Source of the DNA: Paraburkholderia dinghuensis
GTDB taxonomy: Bacteria; Pseudomonadota; Gammaproteobacteria; Burkholderiales; Burkholderiaceae
Length of the DNA stretch: 63,550 nucleotides
NCBI RefSeq assembly: GCF_003837865.1
Contig: NZ_RQIS01000006.1
Coordinates: 1-63,550, forward strand
Reading direction: 5' to 3'
Numbering within the stretch: position 1 is the first letter of the stretch; each line of letters opens with the position of its first letter. Position numbers and translations under genes: made by a program. Under the pieces are notes generated by a model. It searched no databases. It saw only the letters and a list, made by a program, of their open reading frames with translations, and was not told the origin of the DNA. Positions 27,501-35,178 of this stretch are shown here, one piece after another.

Positions 27501-29351
27501 CTCGAGGCCGAAATCGTGTATCCACGCTGGCGCGCGCTCAGGCACCGGAATCAGATAGGGTCGTTCTTCTTCGACGCGCACACCGAGATGTTCGAGCATC
27601 GGCAGACTTCGCGAGAGCGCGATCGGTTCCGCCGAGTGGTAGACCTTGAAGCGGAATTCGCGCGGGCCCGCTTCGATGGGGCGGTAGAGATTCATCGCGA
27701 GGCGCGGCGTGCCCTGTACGCCTTCGATCAATTCAATGTCGCGTACTGCGGTGCGTGCGGGATAGTCGTCGCGATACCCGGCGGGAAACGAGTCGCCGTA
27801 GCGGTGCAGCAGACGGTTGCCCTGTTCTTCGCCGTACGCGTCGAGTAGTGCATCGGCGAGATCGTCTTGCCAGCGGCGCGTCACCTGCACGAGCCGTGCT
27901 TCGAGTTCGCGCGTATCGACGTCGGGCATGGTGCCGGGTTCGGCGTGCACGACGAAATGAATACGCGCGATCGTCGACTCTGACAAAAGCGGCGTGAACT
28001 CGATGGACACGCCATTGAAGGCCTGCATGAGCAGGCGCGAGACGCGGTGGCGCAGATCGGTGTTGTACTTGTCCCGCGAGACGAACACGAGGCACGACAC
28101 AAACCGGTCGAAGCGGTCGCGTCGCACGAAAAGCCGCGTGCGCTGATGTTCCTGCAGACGCAGCACGCCGAGTGCGACGTCGTAGAGCTGGTCTTCATCC
28201 GCGTCGAACAGTTCGTCGCGCGGCCAGGTTTCGAGCACCGTCACGAGCGATTTGCCGTGGTGCCCCTTCGGCAGAAAGCCCGCGCGGTGCACGATGTTCG
28301 CGCATTTGCGCCGCACGATCGGGATCTCCGCGCTCGACACCGTATAGGCGGTCGACGTGTAGAGCCCGAGAAAACGCCGTTCGCCCGTGACTTTGCCATC
28401 GGGCCCAACGACCTTGACACCCACGTAGTCCAGATAGCCGGGACGGTGAACCGTTGCGCGCGAATTGGCCTTCGTCAGGAAGATCGGCCACGCACCGGAG
28501 ACGATGTCGGCGGCGGCAGGTGACAACGGCGTGACATCGGGCGCACCGGGCGGGCGCAGCGCGGCCCGCAGGATGCCAAGGCCCGATTCCTGCATGCCTC
28601 GCAGGCCGTAGCCATTATCGAGCGAGACGAGCGCGTAGTCTCGCTGCCCGAGAAAAGTGAAATGATCGGCGACCATCCATTCCAGAAAAGCCCGCGCCTC
28701 AATGTCCTCCGCGGTCTTCTCTCGGGACTTCATGATCTTGATCGTCTCGCGCGCGACGTCGAGGATCTTCGGCCAGTCCTCGACCGATGCGCGTACGTCA
28801 ACCAGGACGCGCGCGATCTCGTCGCGCAGCGCATCGAGTTTTGCGTCGCCGCATCGATCGACTTCGAAGTGCATGAACGAGGCGAGTTGCGACTGGCCAT
28901 CGTCGGCGCTCGCACTACCCACGCTCGCGCGGCTGATGCCACCGTCCTTGCTGCGCCATATGCGGAAGACGGGGTGCAGGACCGAATGGAGCGCGAGGCC
29001 GAGGCGGTTCACGGCTATCGTCACGGAGTCGACGAGAAACGGCATGTCGTCGTTGACGATCTCGACGACCGTGTGGTCCGAATGCCAGCCGTGCTGTTCC
29101 AGGATCGGGTTGTAGACGCGCAGCCGCTCGCTGCCCGGCACGAAGCGCTGCGCGGTCTGCCAGTGTCCCATGGCGGCGCCGTAGAGGTCCGCGATGCTGC
29201 GGCTCTTGAGATCGTCGGTGTCGGCGAAATCGTAGTAATGCTGGAGAAAGGGTTCGACTATCTGGAAGGCGGGTTCCGGCAATCGTCCACGCGCGAATTC
29301 GACGACATCAGAGAGCAGGTGCGCGACGACTTCTTCGTTCTTCGCGTGCAT
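24513..29351 (-). CDS. gdhB: NAD-dependent glutamate dehydrogenase, large 180-kDa type
   Basis: A 1612-residue enzyme converting L-glutamate to 2-oxoglutarate and ammonium with NAD+. Length matches the known 1600-residue bacterial class. The N-terminal 700 residues carry the ACT-like regulatory modules. The catalytic core lies in the second half, with V-P-V-G-S-K-G-G-F-V-V-K near residue 845 holding the active-site lysine, and G-V-G-D-M-S-G-D-V-F-G-N-G-M nearby as the conserved dehydrogenase loop. The C-terminal 400 residues are helical and family-specific. The gene is alone, with a palindrome about 175 bp upstream. It mainly serves glutamate catabolism. The symbol follows Pseudomonas usage. 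Confidence 0.93.
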   Translation of the reverse strand: MHAKNEEVVAHLLSDVVEFARGRLPEPAFQIVEPFLQHYYDFADTDDLKSRSIADLYGAAMGHWQTAQRFVPGSERLRVYNPILEQHGWHSDHTVVEIVNDDMPFLVDSVTIAVNRLGLALHSVLHPVFRIWRSKDGGISRASVGSASADDGQSQLASFMHFEVDRCGDAKLDALRDEIARVLVDVRASVEDWPKILDVARETIKIMKSREKTAEDIEARAFLEWMVADHFTFLGQRDYALVSLDNGYGLRGMQESGLGILRAALRPPGAPDVTPLSPAAADIVSGAWPIFLTKANSRATVHRPGYLDYVGVKVVGPDGKVTGERRFLGLYTSTAYTVSSAEIPIVRRKCANIVHRAGFLPKGHHGKSLVTVLETWPRDELFDADEDQLYDVALGVLRLQEHQRTRLFVRRDRFDRFVSCLVFVSRDKYNTDLRHRVSRLLMQAFNGVSIEFTPLLSESTIARIHFVVHAEPGTMPDVDTRELEARLVQVTRRWQDDLADALLDAYGEEQGNRLLHRYGDSFPAGYRDDYPARTAVRDIELIEGVQGTPRLAMNLYRPIEAGPREFRFKVYHSAEPIALSRSLPMLEHLGVRVEEERPYLIPVPERAPAWIHDFGLEVADDTEFDIERVKGLFEDAFDQVWNAGIENDNFNRLVLRAQLSAREVTILRAYAKYLRQVGSMFSDAYIERALTGNPAIARQLVELFLTRFDPHAGKTRDAQAELQLTAIESALDQVPNLDEDRILRQFLGVINATVRTNYFLRDANGQPKSSLSFKFDPAKVPGLPEPKPMFEIWVYSPRVEGVHLRGGRVARGGLRWSDRREDFRTEVLGLMKAQMVKNVVIVPVGSKGGFVVKNPPPPSDREAWMREGIACYQTFLRGLLDLTDNLVNNAVVPPPDVVRRDTDDPYLVVAADKGTATFSDYANAISQEYGFWLDDAFASGGSVGYDHKKMAITARGAWESVKRHFREMGIDTQTTDFTVAGVGDMSGDVFGNGMLLSPHIRLVAAFDHRHIFLDPNPDPASSFAERQRLFALERSSWADYDPTRISAGGGVFSRTVKTIQLSREVQTVLGIDVPALTPSELIRVILLAPVDLLYNGGIGTYVKAAHETNAQVGDRANDAVRVNGADLRCKVVGEGGNLGVTQFGRIEFALHGGRINTDAIDNSAGVDCSDHEVNIKILLGLVVADGEMTEKQRNALLAEMTDEVGLLVLRDNYYQTQALSIAGRYAAQMLDAEARLMRSLERAGRLNRAIEFLPTEEEIAERQAAKLGLTSPERAVLLAYSKMWLYDALLDSNMPEDPLVASMLVDYFPKPLQQRFSEPMRRHPLRREILATHLTNALVNRVGCAFVHRLMDETDATPGDIVRACILGRDVFDLDDVWRDIDALDNRVADDVQARMFIDVARLLERAALWFLRHLQSGAVADGGVGELLARCRDAAQRLAPQLPQLLPADDLDALSARQRELVEAGVESGLAARAASGDISAALLDIAEVSAACNQKLELVAAVYFALGTQLNYGWISERAATLPTPTHWDTMARASAMAEVARLKRALTTSALAQSPESSEPDAIVSAWCVRREASLTRYTQLLGDLRATGGASLAVLLVVVREMAALERA

Positions 29352-29823
29352 GGCGTCCTCCTCGACGGGTGACCATCAATGCATCGTCAGTGGTTCATTA
29401 TGCGCCGGATGTGTAAACGGACTGTGTCTGGTGCTCGCAGGCGTGCCCGGGGTTGGGTGGGGTTGATTCAGACGTGTTGCCGGTGCGAAAAACGGCTTCC
29501 GCATCGCCTGGATGGGCACGGCGTCTTCGCTTTTAAAAGCGATCGGGACGATGCTGAGCGACACACACTTTGTTGATATTCCCGTGAAGCCTTGCAAAAA
29601 ACGTCGTTCCGAATCTGGAACCCTTTGGCCGGGATTTCCGCCGGATTCACGAATGGATCCGCGGCAAATATGTATGCGAACGCGTGACGCCGACTACCGC
29701 TCGCCAAAGCGTATTGGCGTACCGCTGCCATTAAGGTTATTGCTTATTGCGATGCAGCAAAATACTGCATACACTTCCCAGGTTCGCGGGGTGTCTCGCA
29801 TGTTCCTGAAAAGGGGAGGGGAA
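29352..29823. other. Divergent intergenic region between gdhB and a small gene
   Basis: About 470 bp. The only notable structure is the palindrome at 29527-29542. Frames running through it have no convincing starts. Confidence 0.4.
29527..29542. promoter_or_regulatory. 16-bp perfect palindrome upstream of gdhB
   Basis: TCGCTTTTAAAAGCGA is a perfect inverted repeat 176 bp upstream of the glutamate dehydrogenase start and about 280 bp upstream of the divergent small gene. It may be a regulator site for either gene. Confidence 0.4.
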
Positions 29824-30048
29824 ATGACGGCTCGACTTTCAACGCAGCACCCTTCTCCGACGCTTCATGTCTTCGAACAGGAAGGCGGATGGCATTGGGG
29901 TATCACAATACCCAGAGCGGCCGGAAGCGGCTTTAAAGTCATTGCGTACAGTGAAACCACTTTCGGTGGCGAAACTGAGGCTCGACGCGACGGTAGTCGC
30001 GCACTCGATGATCTTCCGAATGATGCCGCTCTCGCGTTTGTTCGCTAA
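29824..30048 (+). CDS. Small hypothetical protein, 74 residues
   Basis: ATG 29824 follows a strong GGGGAGGGG site; the open frame continues upstream to 29512 without a start signal. The product is soluble, beginning M-T-A-R-L-S and containing H-V-F-E-Q-E-G-G-W-H-W-G-I-T-I-P-R. Its balanced aromatic content and the W-H-W-G-I segment look like a folded domain. The family is not recognised and it has no operon partner. Confidence 0.6.
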   Translation: MTARLSTQHPSPTLHVFEQEGGWHWGITIPRAAGSGFKVIAYSETTFGGETEARRDGSRALDDLPNDAALAFVR

Positions 30049-30168
30049 CACACGAACGGTCGCGCGATCTCACTGATACGATCCCGGTTCGGTCGCCACA
30101 TCTGTGATGGGCGGGTTTGCGTACTGCCCCGTTGCTTTGTGCGTCATACAGCCCAAAGAGGCAGAACG

Positions 30169-30447
30169 ATGAATTCGCGAGCCGGAATGGAAGCGCGCAG
30201 CAAGCGGTATGCCATTTATCGCCTGGGTCTGGCAATGAAGCGGCTGCTGAGTGCCGACGGCGAGGCCGAGCGAATCATGGCCACTCGCTGGGTTAAAGCC
30301 TGGAGCAGGGCGATCGGTGAGCGGTGGTTTGCGGGCGGGCCATATGGGAGCGACGTGACTCGACGTATGCCGCCGCCTGCAGTTCGGAGTAACAGCGTGT
30401 CCATGGGGCCAACCAGTCCAGCGGAACCCGGTCAGCCTCTTCAATAA
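30169..30447 (+). CDS. Small hypothetical basic protein, 92 residues
   Basis: ATG 30169 has AGAGG about 8 bp upstream. The first 55 residues (M-E-A-R-S-K-R-Y-A-I-Y-R-L-G-L-A-M-K-R-L-L) are basic and helical with W-V-K-A-W-S-R-A-I-G-E-R-W-F; the rest is Pro/Ser-rich and possibly unstructured. No domain is recognised. The helical segment could bind nucleic acid or membrane; this is a guess from composition. Confidence 0.45.
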   Translation: MNSRAGMEARSKRYAIYRLGLAMKRLLSADGEAERIMATRWVKAWSRAIGERWFAGGPYGSDVTRRMPPPAVRSNSVSMGPTSPAEPGQPLQ

Positions 30448-30624
30448 AATTCGCGATCCTGATCAAATTGCGCGGGCGCCGAATATTGCAGCGCCGCGCT
30501 GCATTTCGTTTTCGTGCCGGCAATTGTCACCGACACCGCGGCTCACACATCGGCAGATCGAGACGAAATCCCCAGCGCATCGCGTTGATGGGGGCCGGGT
30601 ATCGCAGAGCATTCCACGCGCGGT

Positions 30625-31521
30625 CTAGAAGTGCGCCATCTGTTCCAGGACGAAATCCTTAAGATTGCGCCGTACCTCATCGGCTGTCCGGACGAACTCC
30701 AGGCCATAGTGGACGCGGCTCGATTCCGTTCGCCGATTCCGGACGGTTGCGTACACCGTAACCGGGCGCATTCGCTCGTCAACACGAAGGTTCATTGCGA
30801 GCGACACATACTGCCCAAGGGCAAGAAAGTTTTGCGGGGCTTTGATACCAGCACCTGTCACGCTGATATTGACCACCGTTACGTCGGCGACGGGGCTTTC
30901 GTATTCGCCGGATTGCAGCTTCGCCGGAACCGACGTTGCGACGCGCCAGTGTCTGCGCACTGGAGCCTGAGCGATACCTTTCGGATATTCGAGGAACCAG
31001 CAGTCAAACGGAGCCGAGCTGTCGGGCAGTAGTTGAGTCTGGAACCGGAACAGGCGAGTGCCAGCAAACATCGTGGCGTCGTAGACCGTGTCGGGGACGA
31101 GGTTCGCGGGGCTGCCGTCAGCGGTGCGGCCGACGAGAATCGCTTTCTCCGGAATAACGCCGAGCAGATTCACGCCAAGCCTTTCTGTCGAATTTTCGAG
31201 CGACAGCTGAAAGAACTCCACGCGTTGTGCAAGATTGGGCAGCGCCGCGTGTGTAGTCCACTCGACGGCGTCGGACTCGGCGGAAGTCACCCTGGATGCC
31301 GATCGACAAAAAAGCAGCGTCGATTCGTGATTCGCCGACTCATTTTCGTTGTCCGGCTCGGCACTATCGCGGTACCCGGAGCGAAGCGCCTGATCGAGGA
31401 GCGATTGGGATGCGATGAGTTGACCGCTTTTCAAAAGCAGCTTGCCTTGGACGGAGTAGATCGAGAAACCAGCCGGGTTGCCCACGGCGATGTCGCCAGG
31501 TCGAATCCTTGTTAAATTCAT
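30625..31521 (-). CDS. PilZ-domain c-di-GMP receptor (YcgR-like layout)
   Basis: A 298-residue cytosolic protein. The start at 31521 (M-N-L-T-R-I) is chosen over the longer frame to 31662 because GGGGAAA lies upstream and the earlier codons look random. The N-terminal half has no clear signature but resembles the YcgR-N type lead domain (E-R-L-G-V-N-L-L-G-V). The C-terminal PilZ domain has R-R-H-W-R (the R-x-x-x-R c-di-GMP motif) and V-N-I-S-V-T-G-A-G (the N/D-x-S-x-x-G motif). It is likely to modulate motility or secretion in response to c-di-GMP, such as that made by the cyclase at 6319. It is not in an operon. Confidence 0.82.
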   Translation of the reverse strand: MNLTRIRPGDIAVGNPAGFSIYSVQGKLLLKSGQLIASQSLLDQALRSGYRDSAEPDNENESANHESTLLFCRSASRVTSAESDAVEWTTHAALPNLAQRVEFFQLSLENSTERLGVNLLGVIPEKAILVGRTADGSPANLVPDTVYDATMFAGTRLFRFQTQLLPDSSAPFDCWFLEYPKGIAQAPVRRHWRVATSVPAKLQSGEYESPVADVTVVNISVTGAGIKAPQNFLALGQYVSLAMNLRVDERMRPVTVYATVRNRRTESSRVHYGLEFVRTADEVRRNLKDFVLEQMAHF

Positions 31522-31888
31522 TTCTGTGTTTCCCCGCAGTCCTGGGTTTGCAGTACGCGAATACCTCCAACGGTACTTATTATTTAGAATTTGCTGGGTA
31601 GCATATATCGTCAGGTAATCATCGAGTGATGGAGATTCATGTTTTTTGATATAAGCCAGCAATCATTGGCCCTGCGCGAAAATGTTGTTTGGCCGATATT
31701 TGGCGTCAAGTGTGGAACGTGGAAGGGTTGACGGTTTCGCTGGGGCATGTTGTCGCATTGCGACTGGAGGGGTAGGGATTCTCCGGATGCCTGTTTTGCG
31801 TCAGGATTTGAAAGGCTGGTGGCCCGGCATTCACTGAGCCGCCCATGAGTCGCGTTAGTTTCGCCGTGGTTCCGTTTCGGGCATTAAG
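31522..31888. other. AT-rich intergenic region left of the IS630-like element
   Basis: About 370 bp holding the PilZ gene promoter. A 30-codon frame (31639-31731) has a ribosome binding site but no recognisable product. Nothing else is supported. Confidence 0.35.
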
Positions 31889-31951
31889 TATTCACGAGAA
31901 ATTCGTTTGAAAATCGGAGCCATATCCGCGTGGCAGTTCAGTGAGTACGGC
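31889..31951 (-). repeat. Left 63-bp inverted repeat of the IS630-like unit
   Basis: Reverse complement of 32432-32494 with six transitions. On the minus strand it could encode a peptide containing L-P-R-G-Y-G-S-D-F-Q-T-N-F, the same as the right copy. Confidence 0.75.
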
Positions 31952-31972
31952 GGGCTTGCTGATGCACGACCG

Positions 31973-32401
31973 CGGCCTCAAGCCCCTCCCATTGCGGACC
32001 AGTTGGGCGTGAACGGTTAAGGTGTCTACAACGGGTCGTACGCCTGGCGCGAGCGCGGCATATGCGGCTTGATGGGTGCTCAGAACGGCGGACGGTATGC
32101 GTTGCTGAGTGAGGCACAAATCGCTGTGGCCTGGAGATTGCGCGCGCTGAGCCGCTGACATTGGGCCGCATCGCCCAGGGCCTTGAAGTCGCGCTCAACT
32201 AACCTCTGCCCTGGTAGATCGAAACGCTGGGTGATGCACGCAAGCGCAACGGCTTTTCTTTCAAGCAAACCGTTTCTCGCTCAAAAAAGCGCGGCGAAGA
32301 GGCATTTGCCAGGACACCAGCCACCCTCGGCAAGCTCCAGCAGGCTGAGCGTGAACATGAACGAGATCCTCTGGCGACGCCTGATATAGAGATGGCGGCG
32401 T
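31973..32401 (+). pseudogene. IS630-family transposase, N-terminal part, frameshifted
   Basis: Two frames together reproduce the IS630 helix-turn-helix region. The first reads A-D-Q-L-G-V-N-G, stop (32018), then G-V-Y-N-G-S-Y-A-W-R-E-R-G-I-C-G-L-M-G. After a frameshift near 32130 the second reads A-R-A-E-P-L-T-L-G-R-I-A-Q-G-L-E-V, then with two more stops I-E-T-L, G-F-S-F-K and K-L-Q-Q-A. These are the expected blocks in the right order. The DDE catalytic part is missing. The gene is clearly inactive. Confidence 0.7.
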
Positions 32402-32431
32402 GCAATCACCTGGGGGCGCGACACCATCGAC

Positions 32432-32494
32432 GCCGCACTCGCTGAGTTGCCACGCGGATATGGCTCCGATTTTCAAACGAATTTCTTGCGAATA
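32432..32494 (+). repeat. Right 63-bp inverted repeat of the IS630-like unit
   Basis: Pairs with 31889-31951. It lies in a short open frame reading D-T-I-D-A-A-L-A-E-L-P-R-G-Y-G-S-D-F-Q that continues to a stop near 32550. A third, diverged copy is at 40229-40312. Confidence 0.75.
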
Positions 32495-32684
32495 TTTATG
32501 AAACGTCTGGCGAGGTTCGTTCAAGTGGCCAGAATGGCTTTGTCACGTTAAACCGGACTCGTCTGATGGAGCGAACAGCGGTCGCCGGATAAATTATCCG
32601 GGATGCAATAGCCCAGATTCACGCGGAGAGCAAGGAAAACTAGTCACTCTTAGTGAAGTGAGCTTATCGTAAGGTAAATTAATA

Positions 32685-35057
32685 ATGTATCTGGAATTTA
32701 TTGAGCAGTTAGGCCCGCTTTTTCCGGGCCGGCAGTTGGATAACTCAGAGCTACGTTTGATCGAATTAGCATTACAGACGGAGAGCGATGCAAGAAAATC
32801 CAATGTTGAGTTCTTGATGGCTCTCTATGCGTATGGTCAAAACAAGGATGATAAGGCGCAGCGGATTTTCCGGCTGGTTGCGGATTCGAGTGTAGCTTCG
32901 CATGAGCGGTACCTTTCATTAGTCAATGCTGGAGCGGCCCTGGTCAACCAGCAACGATACGATGAAGCCATCTCCTGCTACGAGGAAGCGATCCATGGGA
33001 TTGATTCCTCTGAATACGAATTTGATGACCTGATTATTCGGGCATGGATCGACAAGGGAGATGCGTTCGGCGCCCAGGGAAAGATCGAAAAAGAAATTGA
33101 TTGTCTGGACAGAATTATTGGCCGCTTCGGTGCCGTTGGCGATGACCGTTTCGAGGGCACCATCGCACAGGTTATGTCGCGGAAACTGGATCGGTTATCC
33201 AGTTTGGGGCGCGACGGGCGGATACTCGAATGCATCGACAGCCTGGTCAAGCGTTACGCGAGTTCGGACACGATCATATGCCGTGTGGAAGTTGCCAGAG
33301 CGTGGCGACGGAAGTGCTTCCTGCAGTGGAGCGAGAGTCCTGATCAGGCGCTGGCGTCCTGTGAGGCCCTGATCCAGCGGGAAGGAAGCGCTCAGGAACC
33401 TGAATTACGCTGGCTGGTTGCGCGCGCGTACTACGTAAGGGCAAGGCTGCTTTGGCAATTGCAGGGCCCAGATGTGGCAGAGGTGTCGCTGGATGAGTTG
33501 ATCGCACAGTGTGGAGCTGACCCTGAGGGGCGCCTGGATGACGTCTTGCTGGATGCCCTGGAGACAAAAACCCAATTGCTGCTGGAAGATCACCGTGATG
33601 AGCAGGCGGTCGCTTGCCGCGATCAGATCGTCCGTCGGTATGCCCGCAGCAGGGACCAGCAGGTTCGCTGGAGTGCGGCCAATAGTCTGTCGAACATTGC
33701 TGCATGGGCTGAGCGTTTCGCCAGCAATCCAGAACAGGTTTTAGCTTGCCGGCGTGAACTGTTCGCGCAGTTTGGAGCCGATGAGTCGGCATCTATTCGA
33801 GCTGTAGCAGCCTGCGGGGTGGTTAATAACGGCATCCTGCTAGGTCAACTTGGGCGGCTGGAAGAGGCGATTGCAAGCCATGCCCTCGTCATCGAACAGT
33901 TCGGGGCGGCGCCGGAAGCACCGTTACAGATAGAAGTGGCGCGCGCACTGCTCGACACGGGATTCTGGTTAGGTCATCTCGACCGCCATGAAGAGGAGCT
34001 TCGCTATTTTGAGGAAGTGCTGCGTCGATATGGCGAGAGTTCTAATCCGGCACTGCGGGAACGGGCCGCCAAGGCGTTACGCAACAAGGGGGCCGAACTT
34101 GGCAAGCGGCAACGCGGCAGCGAAGAGCTGACGTGCTATGACGAACTGATTCAGCGTTATGCCGATGCGCCGGAGCCTGCGATTCGCGAGCAGGTCGCGA
34201 CAGCGTTGCGCTACAAGGGGGATAAACTTGATAATCAGCAACGCAGCAGTGAAGGCCTCGAGTGCTATGACGAGCTGATCCAGCGTTACGGCGATGCGCC
34301 AGAGCCTGCGATTCAAGAGCAGGTTGCGGCGGCGCTGCGCAACAAGGGGAATGCTCTTGGCAGGCAAACGCGCAGCAGCGAAGCGCTGGCGTGCTATGAC
34401 GAGCTGATCCGGCGTTACGGCGATGCACCGGAGCCTGCGATTCGCGAGCAGGTCGCGGCGGCATTGCGCAACAAGGGGGATGAACTAGCCAATCAGAAAC
34501 GCAGCAGCGAAGAACTGGCGTGCTATGACGAGTTGATCCGGCGTTACGGCGACGCACCGGAGCCCGCCATTCGCGAGCGGGTTGCGATAGCATTGCGCAA
34601 CAAGGGGGTTGAACTTGGCAATCAGAAACGCAGCAGCGAAGCGCTGGCGTGCTATGACGAACTGATTCAGCGTTATGCCGATGCGCCGGAGCCTGCGATT
34701 CGCGAGCAGGTCGCGGTGGCGTTGCGCAACAAGGGGGTTGAACTTGCCAATCAGAAACGCAGCAGCGAAGCGCTGGCGTGCTATGACGAACTGATCCGGC
34801 GCTATGGCGACGCGCCAGAGCCTGCCATTCGCGAGCAGGTCGCGGCGGCGTTGCGCAACAAGGGGGTTGAACTTGGCAAGCAGAAACGCAGCAGCGAAGC
34901 GCTGGCGTGCTATGACGAGTTGATCCGGTGTTATGGCGATGCGACAGAGTCCGCTATTCGTGAGCACGTCACTGAGGCTAGCAAGCAGGTCGCGCTGGCG
35001 CGGAAGAAAAGGAGTTCGCTGGTCACAAGATTGTGGAATTTCGTGCGGAACCGCTGA
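32685..35057 (+). CDS. Large TPR-like repeat protein with seven tandem near-identical repeats
   Basis: A 790-residue protein with no signal peptide or membrane helix. The N-terminal 465 residues are degenerate helical repeats of the TPR/Sel1 kind (for example Q-Q-R-Y-D-E-A-I-S-C-Y-E-E-A). Residues 466-766 are seven consecutive 43-residue units of the form R-N-K-G-x-E-L-x-x-Q-K-R-S-S-E-A-L-A-C-Y, D-E-L-I-R-R-Y-G-D-A-P-E-P-A-I-R-E-Q-V, one per 129 bp. The C-terminus is basic (R-K-K-R-S-S ... R-L-W-N-F-V-R-N-R). The ribosome binding site (AAGG, about 11 bp before the ATG) is weak. The gene is alone: an IS630 remnant lies upstream and a convergent transporter downstream. It is probably a protein-protein scaffold; the partner is unknown. 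Confidence 0.8.
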   Translation: MYLEFIEQLGPLFPGRQLDNSELRLIELALQTESDARKSNVEFLMALYAYGQNKDDKAQRIFRLVADSSVASHERYLSLVNAGAALVNQQRYDEAISCYEEAIHGIDSSEYEFDDLIIRAWIDKGDAFGAQGKIEKEIDCLDRIIGRFGAVGDDRFEGTIAQVMSRKLDRLSSLGRDGRILECIDSLVKRYASSDTIICRVEVARAWRRKCFLQWSESPDQALASCEALIQREGSAQEPELRWLVARAYYVRARLLWQLQGPDVAEVSLDELIAQCGADPEGRLDDVLLDALETKTQLLLEDHRDEQAVACRDQIVRRYARSRDQQVRWSAANSLSNIAAWAERFASNPEQVLACRRELFAQFGADESASIRAVAACGVVNNGILLGQLGRLEEAIASHALVIEQFGAAPEAPLQIEVARALLDTGFWLGHLDRHEEELRYFEEVLRRYGESSNPALRERAAKALRNKGAELGKRQRGSEELTCYDELIQRYADAPEPAIREQVATALRYKGDKLDNQQRSSEGLECYDELIQRYGDAPEPAIQEQVAAALRNKGNALGRQTRSSEALACYDELIRRYGDAPEPAIREQVAAALRNKGDELANQKRSSEELACYDELIRRYGDAPEPAIRERVAIALRNKGVELGNQKRSSEALACYDELIQRYADAPEPAIREQVAVALRNKGVELANQKRSSEALACYDELIRRYGDAPEPAIREQVAAALRNKGVELGKQKRSSEALACYDELIRCYGDATESAIREHVTEASKQVALARKKRSSLVTRLWNFVRNR
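34080..34982 (+). repeat. Seven tandem 129-bp coding repeats
   Basis: Units begin at 34080, 34209, 34338, 34467, 34596, 34725 and 34854, all in the same frame and direction. Inner units differ by only a few bases, while the first, second and last are more diverged, which fits expansion by slippage or unequal exchange from the middle. Confidence 0.9.
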
Positions 35058-35178
35058 ATCGGCGGGTCACGAACTGCTCCAGATCGAGTGCAGCGATTCC
35101 ATCGTTTGGACGTGATTTTTTTGGCCGGCAGAACACATTAGCGGCCGCTGCGCGCAGCTTTCACTGCCAGTGGACCGC

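Larger units (their letters stand above)
31889..32494. mobile_element. Degenerate, internally deleted IS630-like element
   Basis: A 606-bp unit bounded by 63-bp inverted repeats (31889-31951 and 32432-32494). The arms match at 57 of 63 positions and all six differences are transitions. Both outer ends are TA, the target dinucleotide of the IS630/Tc1 group. The interior holds a broken IS630 transposase frame. Such long terminal repeats are unusual for IS630, so the unit could also be a composite in which an IS630 remnant sits between two copies of another repeat. Confidence 0.6.

Noticed and set aside
31639..31731. 30-codon frame with GGAG upstream
   Set aside because: Too short to judge, no known peptide family, and adjacent to degraded mobile-element sequence.
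34042..34967. Repetitive minus-strand frames inside the repeat protein gene
   Set aside because: They are antisense copies of the 129-bp coding repeats; periodicity follows the sense frame.
34080..34982. Tandem repeats considered as a CRISPR array
   Set aside because: Units are 129 bp, directly contiguous without spacers, and translate in one frame.
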